Assembly: GCF_024497955.1 (NCBI RefSeq)
Contig: NZ_JANHKP010000003.1
Span: 62,001 to 126,000 of the forward strand
Direction: 5' to 3'
From: Streptomyces sp. C10-9-1
Lineage (GTDB): Bacteria > Actinomycetota > Actinomycetes > Streptomycetales > Streptomycetaceae
DNA: 64,000 bases
The notes under the pieces were generated by a model, which was not told the DNA's origin, did not search any database, and was given only the letters and a program-made list of their open reading frames with translations. Position 1 is the first letter of the stretch. Every line of letters starts with the position of its first letter. Of this stretch, positions 1-8,597 are shown piece after piece. Made by a program: the position numbers and the translations under genes.

Positions 1-1034
1 AGCACGGCCTCGCCCGCCCGGGCGGCCGCCGCCTCCACGGCCTCGGCGAAGGCCGCCGGGGGACGCCGCGGCTCGCGGCCGGAGGGATCCCCGGCCGGCT
101 CGGCCAGCAGCAGCCGGAAGGGGGCGTCGAGCAACCCGCCGTAGAGGTCTCCGGCGACGGCGCGGGCGTGCTCGGACTGGCCGGCCAGCAGCATCCGCAG
201 CACCGCGGTGCCCAGCCGCTGCTCCGCCGCCTGGAGGGTGCGCGAGCGGGCCGTCGCCAGGGTGAGCAGGGCGACCGCCGAGTGCACCGCGTAGCGCTCG
301 GCGGTGCCCAGCGGCGCCGCCGTCCCCACGGCAAGGGCCCCACGCACCCTGCGCCCGGTTCCGAGGGACTGGAGTTCCACCCGGTCCTCGCCCGTGTCCG
401 CGCCGACGACCGCGCTTGCGGGGGCGGTGCGCTCGCGCAGCCGGGCGACGTCGCCCGCATACCGGCCGGCCCGGCGGGCGGCCCAGTCGGGAGCGGCGGC
501 GACGACGGCGCCGGAGGCGTCGTACAGGGCCGCCCAGCCGTCGATATGGGCGGCGAGCCGCGCCACGATGCCGTCCGGGCCCTCTGCGAGCGCGGCCCGG
601 GTCATCTCCCGCTGCACCTCGAACCCCGCCGTGACCGCACGGTACGTCTCGGCGGCGATGGCCGCGGAGACCGCCTTGGCGATGGCCAGGAAGGGGGTGC
701 GGCGCGGGACCGCCAGCAGCGGCAGCCCTTCGGCCTCGGCCGCCTCCACCAGCGCCTCGGGCACGTCCTCGTAGAAGACGCCCACCGCGAAGCCCAGGCC
801 CACGACGCCGGCGCCGACCAGGCGGCGCACGTAGCGGCGCATGGCCTCGCGGTCCTCGGCGTCCAGGTTCATGGCGGTGACCAGCAGCAGCTCCCCGCCC
901 TCCATGTACGGCACGGGGTCGGCGAGCTCGCTGACATGCGCCCAGCGCACGGGGGTGTCCAGCCGGTCCTGGCCGGCGCGCACGGCGAGCTTGAGCGCCG
1001 AGTGCTGGACGAGCGAGGCGAGTGTGGGCGGCAT
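1..1034 (-). CDS. PucR-family transcriptional regulator (partial, C-terminus outside window)
   Basis: The leftward reading frame opens with MPPTLASLVQH at 1034 and stays open to the window edge, giving about 344 residues without the C-terminal end. The N-terminal half (RWAHVSELADPVPYMEGGELLL, AVPRRTPFLAIAKAV) is the typical PucR purine-catabolism-regulator sensory domain. The expected C-terminal helix-turn-helix (HTH_30) would lie beyond coordinate 1. A GAAGGG stretch about 10 nt upstream is a moderate ribosome site. PucR-type regulators next to gabT often control GABA aminotransferase; here one gene (the P-loop protein) lies between them. GABA control is inferred from that position; the family assignment is firm. 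Confidence 0.8.
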   Translation of the reverse strand, partial: MPPTLASLVQHSALKLAVRAGQDRLDTPVRWAHVSELADPVPYMEGGELLLVTAMNLDAEDREAMRRYVRRLVGAGVVGLGFAVGVFYEDVPEALVEAAEAEGLPLLAVPRRTPFLAIAKAVSAAIAAETYRAVTAGFEVQREMTRAALAEGPDGIVARLAAHIDGWAALYDASGAVVAAAPDWAARRAGRYAGDVARLRERTAPASAVVGADTGEDRVELQSLGTGRRVRGALAVGTAAPLGTAERYAVHSAVALLTLATARSRTLQAAEQRLGTAVLRMLLAGQSEHARAVAGDLYGGLLDAPFRLLLAEPAGDPSGREPRRPPAAFAEAVEAAAARAGEAV

Positions 1035-1116
1035 GGACCGGGGGCCCTTCGAACGGGAGCACGGGATTGCGCCGTCCCGTATGAACGGCTCGGCTCGATT
1101 CTGCCAGGGTGTCGCA

Positions 1117-1152
1117 CTCCCGCCCCCGCTCGGCGGGGGCCCGGGGCGGGAG
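1117..1152 (-). terminator. GC-rich hairpin terminator after the P-loop protein gene
   Basis: CTCCCGCCCC at 1117–1126 pairs with GGGGCGGGAG at 1143–1152, a perfect 10-bp stem lying just past the stop codon of the leftward gene ending at 1166. There is no clear T-run, as is usual in streptomycetes. It lies in the 131-bp gap upstream of the pucR-type gene, so it may isolate the two transcripts. Confidence 0.5.
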
Positions 1153-1165
1153 GCGGCGGGGCGCC

Positions 1166-3460
1166 TCAGGTGCGCAGGTCGACCAGGAGCGGTGGCGCGT
1201 GCTCTCCCGCGACGCTGGCGAGCGAGAGCACCGCGTGCCCGGCGGGCACCGCGTGGGCCAGGTCCGAGGCGGACCAGCGCGCCCGCTCCACCTCGCGGAC
1301 GGTGACCGCCTGCGCGGTGACGGCCTTGCCGGTGACCAGGCGGCGCATCGTGTGCAGCGCCTTGGTCAGGGGCTCGTCCACGACGATCTGGCGGTCGGTG
1401 ACATCCCGCGTCTGCACCCACTCGGTGCCCCAGGTGTCGGCGAAGCGGCCGCCGTCCCAGGGGGCGAGCCCCGCGAAGGCCATCCGGCAGCCGACCGCGC
1501 CGAGCAGCGGCCCGCGCAGCGGCTCGGGCACGTCCTCCAGGGAGCGCAGCGCCAGCACCACGCCCGCGTTGGCCCCGCGCAGCCGCTGGAGCGCGCGGAC
1601 CGACTCGGCGGTCACGGTGGAGGAGGCGTCGTCCAGGACGAGGCAGGCGAAGAGCGAGCGGTCCTCCCGGCCGAGGACGGCCTCGGTGAACTGGGCCAGC
1701 ACCAGGCGCGCGATGATCCGGGACGCCTCCGCGTGGCCCCGCTCGGGGAGGTCGACGCGCACCCGCAGGGGGTGCTCCACGGCCCGGAGGGAGAACGGCC
1801 GGCCGCCGCCGTCGGTGCGGAAGGAGCCGGCGAAGGCCGGGCGGTCGAGGAAGGCGATGCGCTCCGCCAGCAGGACGCCGATGTCGTCCGCGCGGGCCGA
1901 CTGGCGCTCGCGGGCGTCCAGCTCGCGCAGCTGGGCGGCCTCGCCCGCGGCCTGGAGCGCGGTGCGCAGCTCCCGGAGCGCGGCCGGGGCTCCGCCCAGC
2001 AGCTCGCGCAGGTCCGGCACGGCGGGGAAGCGCCCGTGGACGCACCGGTAGGGGCCGATGAGCTGGGCGAGTGCGGTGGCGGCGCGGCGGCTGTCGCCGC
2101 CCGGCAGGGCGGCCGCGAGGTCGCCGACCAGCGCCTCGGCGAGTCCGCGGGCGGCCTCGTCGGGGTCCTCGGCTCCGCCGTAGAGGTCCAGGTCGTGGGT
2201 GGAACCCGGGTCTCCCGGGGAGACGACCAGGTCGAAGCAGTGGTCCGGGGCGAGGCCGGAGCCCTGGGCGGTCACGGTGACCACGGCCGCCCGGTTGGCC
2301 AGGGCGAGCAGGCACAGCGACTCCACGACGGGCCTGACCAGGCGGACGCTCTTGCCGCAGCCCGACGGGCCGACGGCGAGCAGCGAGGTGCCGAGCAGGG
2401 CGGGCTCCAGGGCGAGCCCGGTGGTCCGGCGGGCATAGGGGTTGCGGGGGTCGTCGGCGACCGTGCCGATGCGCACCTGCCCGGTGGCCAGGTCGTGGGC
2501 GGCGGTGCGGGCGGGCAGGTCGCGCAGGCCCGAGGGGTGGGCACAGGCCGCGGGGCCGTGGCGGCGCACGGTGTCGGCGAAGGCGGCGATCCGGTCGGGG
2601 CGGGCCTGGACGCCCTGCCAGGCGCGGCGGATACGGGCGTAGTCGACGTCGCCGAGGGCCCCCGAACGGGTGGCGGCGGCGAGCGTGGCGGCGGCCTCCG
2701 GCAGGCCGGCCCGGTGGATCTCGGGCCATTCCACGGGGTCGGCCTCGGGCGGCGGCGGTGCGGCGGCCCCCCGGCGGGCGGCCAGGCGGCGGCGGACGGC
2801 GGGCCAGGAGCCGGCCCGGCCGACCGCGGCCACCAGCGCCACGGCAAGCAGGAGGTAGTAGGCGTTGGAGACCCACAGCAGCCAGGAGGTGCGGGGCATC
2901 TCCCGCCAGACGCCGGGGAGCAGGACGAACAGGGGCCACAACGGCACCCCGTACCGCTGCCACACCTCGCGCCAGTTGCCCACCTTGCCGAACAGGTGCG
3001 CGAAGAGGGAGAGGATGAGGGCGTAGTAGAGGTAGATGACGACGACGAACAGCTCGGCGAAGGAGCTGGTGCCCGAACGCCACTCCTCGGGCACCACCCA
3101 CAGCATGGGCAGCAGCCACCAGTCGTCGACGAAGATCCACCAGCCTTCGAGGTACCCGTTCCACAGCAGGGACCAGACGAGCCAGCCGCACAGGTAGGCG
3201 ATGAAGGCGCCGCTGAACAGCTGGCGCGCGGGGACGGCCTCGGGCTCCTCGGCGGGCCGCTCGTGGTGGCCGAACCGCCAGACGCCGGGAGCCGCCTCGG
3301 GCCTGCGGGTGCGCAGCCACTCCACGACCCCGGGCCGGGTGGCGGGCGCCCGGGAGGGGCGGGCCGGGACGCCCGGAGGCAGCTGCGGCGGCGGTCCCGC
3401 CGGACGGGGCACGGGATGGGCGCGGGTGCCCCGCGCGTCGAAAGTGCCTTCGGATTCCAT
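1166..3460 (-). CDS. membrane-anchored P-loop ATP/GTP-binding protein
   Basis: A 764-residue protein. Residues 1–80 are proline-rich. Three or four hydrophobic, Trp-rich segments follow (about 82–125, 134–158, 173–185, 193–214). The cytoplasmic remainder carries a Walker A motif GPSGCGKS at 364–371 and a Walker-B-like FACLVLDDASS late in the sequence. This layout resembles VirD4/TraG/FtsK-type or type-IV-secretion ATPases, but I do not recognise a specific family and no conjugation partners are nearby. Start: ATG at 3460 has AGGGG 9 nt upstream. Alternatives are ATG 3493, which has a -10-like TAGATT just upstream (leaderless option), and GTG 3535. Function unknown. Confidence 0.75.
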   Translation of the reverse strand: MESEGTFDARGTRAHPVPRPAGPPPQLPPGVPARPSRAPATRPGVVEWLRTRRPEAAPGVWRFGHHERPAEEPEAVPARQLFSGAFIAYLCGWLVWSLLWNGYLEGWWIFVDDWWLLPMLWVVPEEWRSGTSSFAELFVVVIYLYYALILSLFAHLFGKVGNWREVWQRYGVPLWPLFVLLPGVWREMPRTSWLLWVSNAYYLLLAVALVAAVGRAGSWPAVRRRLAARRGAAAPPPPEADPVEWPEIHRAGLPEAAATLAAATRSGALGDVDYARIRRAWQGVQARPDRIAAFADTVRRHGPAACAHPSGLRDLPARTAAHDLATGQVRIGTVADDPRNPYARRTTGLALEPALLGTSLLAVGPSGCGKSVRLVRPVVESLCLLALANRAAVVTVTAQGSGLAPDHCFDLVVSPGDPGSTHDLDLYGGAEDPDEAARGLAEALVGDLAAALPGGDSRRAATALAQLIGPYRCVHGRFPAVPDLRELLGGAPAALRELRTALQAAGEAAQLRELDARERQSARADDIGVLLAERIAFLDRPAFAGSFRTDGGGRPFSLRAVEHPLRVRVDLPERGHAEASRIIARLVLAQFTEAVLGREDRSLFACLVLDDASSTVTAESVRALQRLRGANAGVVLALRSLEDVPEPLRGPLLGAVGCRMAFAGLAPWDGGRFADTWGTEWVQTRDVTDRQIVVDEPLTKALHTMRRLVTGKAVTAQAVTVREVERARWSASDLAHAVPAGHAVLSLASVAGEHAPPLLVDLRT

Positions 3461-3833
3461 GAACCGCTGCCCCCTGACCAGCCAGGCCCGCATCTGTGCA
3501 CCCGTCAATCTAGTGCCCCCGGGCGGGCAGTCCACCGATTCCCCGGGGCTCCGGCGCTCCCGCGCCGCACGGAAGGGGGCGTACCGGGCGCGGGAGGGGC
3601 CGCGTCCCCCGTGGCACCGCGTGCCCGGGCGGGAGTGCCCGGCGCAGGAGGGCGGGCACCGGACCGCGGGACCGCCGCACCGGGGCGGCGGCTCCCGGCA
3701 CCCCGCGGCCCGAACGGGCGCGGGTCGGCGCAGCGACGGGACGGCTCAGAGACAGACGGCGCGGGGCGGCGCGGGGCGGGGCGGCGCGGGGCGGCCGGGC
3801 CCCCTCGCCACCGGGCCACGCCCGCCCGGGTAT

Positions 3834-3908
3834 GTCCGCGGCGGACAACGACACACCCCCAACACTCCCGAACGGCGCATGCCCGGTCCGCTCCGGCGGA
3901 CCTAGCCT
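3834..3908 (+). promoter_or_regulatory. gabT promoter region with paired inverted repeats
   Basis: Two inverted repeats share the same half-sites: GTCCGC-G-GCGGAC at 3834–3846 and GTCCGC-TCCG-GCGGAC at 3886–3901. The second abuts a -10-like hexamer TAGCCT at 3903–3908, about 45 nt before the gabT start. I see no good -35 hexamer. The arrangement suggests an operator for an activator or repressor such as the nearby PucR-type protein, but that link is inference. The rest of 3494–3953 is GC-rich low-complexity DNA (3756–3795 repeats GCGGGGCGG) with no gene I can support. Confidence 0.45.
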
Positions 3909-3953
3909 GCGGGAAGACAGCAAGCGTCCGCAAGAACCCCCCAGGAGCCCCGC

Positions 3954-5288
3954 ATGACCGCCATCCCGCAGGAGCGCCGCGTCGTCACCGCCATCCCCGG
4001 CCCGAAGTCGCAGGAGCTTCAGGCCCGCCGCACGGCCACGGTCGCCGGCGGCGTGGGGTCCGTGCTGCCCGTCTTCACGGCGCGCGCGGGCGGCGGGATC
4101 ATCGAGGACGTCGACGGCAACCGCCTGATCGACTTCGGCTCCGGCATCGCCGTGACCTCCGTGGGCGCCTCGGCCGAGGCGGTCGTGCGGCGCGCCTCCG
4201 CCCAGCTCGCCGACTTCACCCACACCTGCTTCATGGTCACCCCCTACGAGGGCTACGTGGAGGTCTGCGAGGCCCTCGCGGAGCTGACCCCGGGAGACCA
4301 CGCCAAGAAGTCGGCGCTGTTCAACTCGGGCGCCGAGGCCGTGGAGAACGCGGTGAAGATCGCCCGCGCCCACACCGGGCGCCAGGCGGTCGTGGTCTTC
4401 GACCACGGCTACCACGGCCGCACCAACCTGACGATGGCGCTCACGGCGAAGAACATGCCGTACAAGCAGGGCTTCGGTCCGTTCGCGCCCGAGGTGTACC
4501 GCGTGCCGGTGGCCTACGGCTACCGCTGGCCGACCGGCCCGGACAACTGCGGCCCCGAGGCCGCCGCGCAGGCCGTCGACCAGATCAGTAAGCAGGTCGG
4601 CGCCGGGAACGTGGCCGCGATCATCATCGAGCCGGTCCTCGGCGAGGGCGGTTTCATCGAGCCGGCCAAGGGCTTCCTCCCCGCGATCGCCCAGTTCGCC
4701 AAGGACAACGGCATCGTGTTCGTCGCCGACGAGATCCAGTCCGGCTTCTGCCGCACCGGCCAGTGGTTCGCCTGCGAGGACGAGGGGGTCGTCCCCGACC
4801 TGATCACCACGGCCAAGGGCATCGCCGGTGGTCTGCCGCTGGCCGCCGTCACCGGCCGGGCCGAGATCATGGACGCCCCGCACGCCGGCGGCCTGGGCGG
4901 AACCTACGGCGGCAACCCGGTGGCCTGCGCCGGAGCGCTCGGCGCGATCGAGACCATGAAGGAACTCGACCTCAACGGCCGGGCCCGGCGCATCGAGGAG
5001 CTCATGAAGGGCCGCCTCGCCGCCATGCAGGAGAAGTACGGGATCATCGGTGACATCCGCGGCCGCGGCGCCATGATCGCCATCGAGCTGGTGAAGGACC
5101 CGGCTTCCAAGGAGCCGCACCCCGAGGCCGCCGCCGCGCTGGCCAAGGCGTGCCACGCCGAGGGCCTGCTGGTACTGACCTGCGGCACCTACGGCAACGT
5201 GCTGCGCTTCCTGCCGCCGCTGGTGATCGGCGAGGACCTGCTGAACGAGGGCCTGGACATCATCGAGCAGGCGTTCGCCGCCGTCTGA
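3954..5288 (+). CDS. gabT: 4-aminobutyrate aminotransferase (GABA transaminase)
   Basis: A 444-residue class III PLP-dependent aminotransferase that moves the GABA amino group to 2-oxoglutarate, giving succinate semialdehyde and glutamate. Visible family marks: the NSGAEAVENAVK cofactor-phosphate segment, GYHGRTNLTMALT, the FVADEIQSGFCRTG acidic motif that positions the PLP ring, and the Schiff-base lysine in TTAKGIAGGLP. Length matches bacterial GabT. ATG 3954 follows an AGGAG ribosome site. It completes the putrescine-to-succinate route encoded further right by the pot operon, the two aldehyde dehydrogenases and the aminotransferase at 24047. Confidence 0.93.
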   Translation: MTAIPQERRVVTAIPGPKSQELQARRTATVAGGVGSVLPVFTARAGGGIIEDVDGNRLIDFGSGIAVTSVGASAEAVVRRASAQLADFTHTCFMVTPYEGYVEVCEALAELTPGDHAKKSALFNSGAEAVENAVKIARAHTGRQAVVVFDHGYHGRTNLTMALTAKNMPYKQGFGPFAPEVYRVPVAYGYRWPTGPDNCGPEAAAQAVDQISKQVGAGNVAAIIIEPVLGEGGFIEPAKGFLPAIAQFAKDNGIVFVADEIQSGFCRTGQWFACEDEGVVPDLITTAKGIAGGLPLAAVTGRAEIMDAPHAGGLGGTYGGNPVACAGALGAIETMKELDLNGRARRIEELMKGRLAAMQEKYGIIGDIRGRGAMIAIELVKDPASKEPHPEAAAALAKACHAEGLLVLTCGTYGNVLRFLPPLVIGEDLLNEGLDIIEQAFAAV

Positions 5289-5397
5289 GGTGCTCCGGTG
5301 AGGGCGGGGACGGCGCTGTGAAGAAGGTGTGGGGGGCCGATGGCGGGATGGGAATCCGGCTGTCGGGCCCCCTGCGGCTGTCGTACGGTTCCGGCAG

Positions 5398-6252
5398 ATG
5401 AGTGAGACACCCCGCCCGGGCGAGAGCCCGGACGGCACCCGGGCCGAGCCTCCCCAGGCCCGTTCCGGGCGTGCCACCGCGCACACCCCCGGAGCCCTGT
5501 GCTCCGGAACTCCTCACCGATCGGACGGCCGCCCGCCCCACACCCCCCGGGGCGCGCGGTGGACCGATCCGGCCGGCCGCGGCGGAACAACCCCCCCTGT
5601 TCCGATGCGGCCGGCCTCTTCGCGTTCTCCGCGGCTTCGTTCGGCGTACCTGGCGGCCCTGTGCGGTGTGCTCTTCGCCCTGGTCACCTGGCAGGTGGCG
5701 GCAGAGGGGCCGCTGCGCGCGGCGGACGAGCGGCTGGGCCGCGCCCTGTTCCGGACGGCGCCGGACGCCGTCACCCAGCCGCTGGCGGATCTCGGTGCGA
5801 TGGCCGTCGCGCCGCCCGTCCTCGGACTGGCGGCCGCGTGGGTCGTCTGGCGCCACCGTCGATGGCGGCATGCGGCATGGGCGCTGGCGGCGATGGCCGC
5901 CGTCCCGGCAGTGGTCGCTCCGCTGAAGGCGCTGATCGCCCGGCCCGGCCCCCTGGAGCCGGGCACGGGCTGGTATCCCTCCGGGCACACGGCGACGGCC
6001 ATGGTGGCCTATCTGGGCGCCGCGCTGCTGCTGCACCCGCACACGAGGCGCCGCTGGCCCCTGCCCGTCGCCGCGGGACTCGCCCTGGCGACGGGCATCG
6101 GCCTCGTCCTGCGCGGCTACCACTGGCCACTGGACGTGCTCGGGAGCTGGTGCCTGTTCGGCGCGGTCCTGGTGATGCTGGACCGCGCCCTCGGCGGTCC
6201 GCTCAGCTCCAGGGGTAGGCGTCGAAGTTCCGCGAGAACTCCCGGTTGTTGA
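5398..6252 (+). CDS. PAP2-family membrane phosphatase
   Basis: The C-terminal 215 residues form an integral membrane phosphatidic-acid-phosphatase-type protein with the three expected signature blocks: KALIARPGP (K-x5-RP like), the central WYPSGHTATAM, and RGYHWPLDVLGSW with the catalytic His and Asp. Substrate may be a lipid phosphate or undecaprenyl pyrophosphate; the sequence does not decide. Start is uncertain. ATG 5398 sits 9 nt after a -10-like TACGGT (5383–5388), fitting a leaderless mRNA, but residues 1–69 are proline-rich and unlike the family. ATG 5605 would give a normal-length 215-residue enzyme but lacks a ribosome site. The 3' end overlaps the convergent chitinase gene by 50 nt. 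Confidence 0.75.
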   Translation: MSETPRPGESPDGTRAEPPQARSGRATAHTPGALCSGTPHRSDGRPPHTPRGARWTDPAGRGGTTPPVPMRPASSRSPRLRSAYLAALCGVLFALVTWQVAAEGPLRAADERLGRALFRTAPDAVTQPLADLGAMAVAPPVLGLAAAWVVWRHRRWRHAAWALAAMAAVPAVVAPLKALIARPGPLEPGTGWYPSGHTATAMVAYLGAALLLHPHTRRRWPLPVAAGLALATGIGLVLRGYHWPLDVLGSWCLFGAVLVMLDRALGGPLSSRGRRRSSARTPGC

Positions 6253-7999
6253 AGCGGTCCCAGTTGATGGACCAGGTCATCAGCCCGCGAAGGGCCGGCC
6301 AGGTGCCGTGGGTGCGGTAGCTTCCGCAGCCGGTGCCCCGGGTGAGGCAGTCGAGCGCCTTGTTCACCTCGGCCGGAGTGGTGTACCCGTTGCCGGCCTG
6401 CGTCGAGGCGGGCAGCCCGATGGCTACCTGCTCGGGCCTCAGGGCGGGGAACACCCTGCTCTGGTCGCCCGCGACGGGGAAGCCCGCGAGGAGCATGTCG
6501 GTCATGGCTATGTGGAAGTCCGCACCGCCCATCGAGTGGTACTGGCCGTCCAGGCCCATGATGGGACCGGAGTTGTAGTCCTGGACGTGGAGCAGGGTCA
6601 GGTCGTCCCGCAGTGCGTGGATGACGGGGAGGTAGGCGCCGGCGCGCGGGTCCTGCCCGCCCCAGGGTCCGGAGCCGTAGAACTGGTGGCCGAGCTGGAC
6701 GAAGAAGGTCTCCGGGGCCATGGTGAGGACGAAGTCCGCTCCGTAGCGGGCCTTGAGCGTCTTGAGCGCGGAGATCAGGTTGACGATGACCGGCGAGGTC
6801 GGGTTGCGGAAGTCGGTGTCCCCGGTGTCCAGGGACAGCGAGTGGCCCTCGAAGTCGATGTCGAGGCCGTCGAGGCCGTACTCGTCAATGATCTCCGAGA
6901 CGGAGGAGACGAAGGCGTCCCGGGCGGCGGCGTCGGCGAGGCGGACCTGCCCGTTGGCGCCGCCGATGGAGATCAGCACCTTCTTGCCCGCGGCCTGCTT
7001 GGCCTTGATAGCCGCCTTGAACTCGGCCGGGGACTCCACGTTCGGGCACTCGGACGCAGGGCAGAGGCTGAAGCGGATGTCCCCGGAGGTGGCGGTGGTC
7101 GGTTCACCGAAGGCGAGGTTGACGACGTCCCAGGAATCGGGGACGTCGGCCATGCGCACGTAGCCCGAGCCGTTGGCGAAGCTGGCGTGCAGGTAGCCGA
7201 CGAGGGCGTGGGCGGGCAGTTCGCCCCCGCCGCCGGCCGCGGCCGTGGTCGCGGTGACGGCTCCGGACTGCGGCGACTCCCCGGCCTCGTTGAAGGCGGA
7301 GACGCGGAAGCTGTAGCTCGTCTCGGGTGTGAGCCCGGTGGCGGTGGCCGAGGTCCCGCCGACCGTGGCGATCCGCTCGGTGCCCCGGTAGAGGTGGTAG
7401 CCCACGGCGCCGGACGAGGGGCTCCAGCCGAGCGGCACCGAGGTGGCACCGGGGGTGCCCGCGGTGAGCGACGTGGGCGCCGCGGGGACGGTCACCGGGT
7501 CGCCGCCCGGGCCGAGGACGGAGACGTCGTCCGCGTGGTAGGCGGGGGTGCCGTACCAGCCGTGGAGGTAGACGGTGACCCGGGTGGTCGAGGGGCCGGT
7601 GCGGAAGGTGGTGGCCAGCCGCTGCCAGGTGGGGGCCGAGCCCGTCCAGGTGGAGACGTCCGTGGTGCCCGTCCCGGAGGCCCCCAGGTAGACGTAGGAA
7701 CCCTGCACCCAGGCGCTGAGGCTGTAGGCGGAGTCGGGCTTGACCGCCACGGTCTGGGAGCACCGGGCGTTGTCGCTGCCCGCCGGGGCGGCCTTGAGCG
7801 CGGAACTCCCGCCGTGGACGGGCGAGGAGACGGCGGAGCCGCTCCCGGCGGTGCAGTTCCAGCCGGTCAGCCCGGCCTCGAAGCCTCCGTTGCGGGCGAG
7901 TTCGGTGTCGGCCGCGGCCGCCGGGGAGGCGACGGCCACGAGTGCCGATGCGGCGAGGGCGGCGGCCGCCAGGGCGGCGCCGAGTCTGGTGCGGTGCAC
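6203..7999 (-). CDS. secreted family 18 chitinase with carbohydrate-binding and FnIII domains
   Basis: A 598-residue extracellular endochitinase. Order: Sec signal peptide (about 1–33, ending ASPAAAA), a carbohydrate-binding module with the ELARNGGFEAGLTGWNC opening (about 35–165), a fibronectin type III domain (about 170–255), then a GH18 catalytic barrel (about 265–598). The catalytic motif DGLDIDFEG (DxxDxDxE) is intact, so the acid glutamate is present. Start is GTG 7999 with GGAGG 6 nt upstream; a longer frame to 8101 would destroy the signal peptide. Promoter repeats upstream suggest induction by chitin. This architecture is common among streptomycete chitinases. Confidence 0.93.
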   Translation of the reverse strand: MHRTRLGAALAAAALAASALVAVASPAAAADTELARNGGFEAGLTGWNCTAGSGSAVSSPVHGGSSALKAAPAGSDNARCSQTVAVKPDSAYSLSAWVQGSYVYLGASGTGTTDVSTWTGSAPTWQRLATTFRTGPSTTRVTVYLHGWYGTPAYHADDVSVLGPGGDPVTVPAAPTSLTAGTPGATSVPLGWSPSSGAVGYHLYRGTERIATVGGTSATATGLTPETSYSFRVSAFNEAGESPQSGAVTATTAAAGGGGELPAHALVGYLHASFANGSGYVRMADVPDSWDVVNLAFGEPTTATSGDIRFSLCPASECPNVESPAEFKAAIKAKQAAGKKVLISIGGANGQVRLADAAARDAFVSSVSEIIDEYGLDGLDIDFEGHSLSLDTGDTDFRNPTSPVIVNLISALKTLKARYGADFVLTMAPETFFVQLGHQFYGSGPWGGQDPRAGAYLPVIHALRDDLTLLHVQDYNSGPIMGLDGQYHSMGGADFHIAMTDMLLAGFPVAGDQSRVFPALRPEQVAIGLPASTQAGNGYTTPAEVNKALDCLTRGTGCGSYRTHGTWPALRGLMTWSINWDRFNNREFSRNFDAYPWS

Positions 8000-8060
8000 A
8001 ACTGCCTCCGGGCATGGGGGATGGAGAGGTGCGGACGCGCGGGATAGAGGGAGCGCGCAC

Positions 8061-8094
8061 AACATGGTCCAGACCAATGAGGTTGTCAAGACCT
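8061..8094 (-). promoter_or_regulatory. chitinase promoter with chitin-type 12-bp repeats
   Basis: Reading leftward, a consensus -35 TTGACA (8084–8089) is separated by 17 bp from a -10 CATGTT (8061–8066). Two 12-bp near-repeats overlap these elements: TGGTCCAGACCA at 8065–8076 and TTGTCAAGACCT at 8083–8094, 18 bp apart. The first is 11 of 12 to TGGTCTAGACCA, the core of the DasR-type dre sites known from streptomycete chitinolytic genes, and both resemble the direct repeats described in chitinase promoters. Binding itself is inferred. Confidence 0.7.
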
Positions 8095-8111
8095 CTGGCA
8101 CCGGACGGCGT

Positions 8112-8597
8112 TCACCGGACCGCTCCCTCCGGGCCCCTCCCGGCCCGCCTGCGCGCCTCCGCGACCCCCGCCGCGGCCTCGTGCAGGGCCAGTTCGAGCA
8201 GGGCGGGGTCGTTCAGCGCCCCAGAGCCGTCGGGGGCCACCAGCCAGCGCACCCTGCCGGTGGCTCGCCCCGGGTACGGCACCGCGATCCAGGTGCCGTA
8301 CCCGGCCGTGCGCACCCCTGATCCCAGCCAGTGATCGGCCGTGCCCGGCGGGACGAAGAAGCCCGTGCGCTCCTCGCCGGAATCCGCGAGCACCGGGCCG
8401 GGCCGGGCCACCAGCCGGGTGAGGACGTCCAGTGCGGGATAGCCCAGCTCACCGGGGAGGATGAGGACGTCCCAGCGCCTGCCCGCCGGCAGCAGCGCGA
8501 TCCCCAGGGCGCTGCGCTCCCAGGCCCACCGGCAGGCGTCGGGATCCGGTGCCGCGCCGGCCAGCCACTCCACCGCGCTCTTCGCCCCCGTGTCCAT
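8112..8597 (-). CDS. hypothetical protein, degenerate primase/polymerase N-terminal-like
   Basis: A 161-residue soluble protein starting at ATG 8597 with a GGGAGAG site upstream. It contains a compact pattern (ALLPAGRRWDVLILP, then TGFFVPPGTADHW, then GTWIAVPYPG) that also appears, in similar order, in the protein at 62247–62912 and in the N-terminal domain of actinobacterial bifunctional DNA primase/polymerase proteins. No catalytic acidic triad is obvious and no helicase domain follows, so a polymerase activity should not be assumed. It lies alone between the chitinase promoter and the polyamine operon. Confidence 0.6.
   Translation of the reverse strand: MDTGAKSAVEWLAGAAPDPDACRWAWERSALGIALLPAGRRWDVLILPGELGYPALDVLTRLVARPGPVLADSGEERTGFFVPPGTADHWLGSGVRTAGYGTWIAVPYPGRATGRVRWLVAPDGSGALNDPALLELALHEAAAGVAEARRRAGRGPEGAVR

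Noticed and set aside
168..2051. Long rightward open frame opposite the PucR-type and P-loop genes
   Set aside because: It is an antisense shadow: GC-rich third positions keep it open, the peptide is Arg/Gly/Ala low complexity, and the leftward genes have clear motifs.
3505..3933. Leftward open frame in the gap upstream of gabT
   Set aside because: Low-complexity Arg/Pro/Ala product, no ribosome site, overlaps the gabT promoter elements.
1109..4591. 1160-codon rightward open frame crossing into gabT
   Set aside because: It is opposite the P-loop gene and out of frame in gabT; no family motif is visible.
1166..5288. Integrative conjugative element suggested by a TraG/FtsK-like ATPase
   Set aside because: No integrase, relaxase, attachment repeats or tRNA; neighbours are ordinary chromosomal genes.
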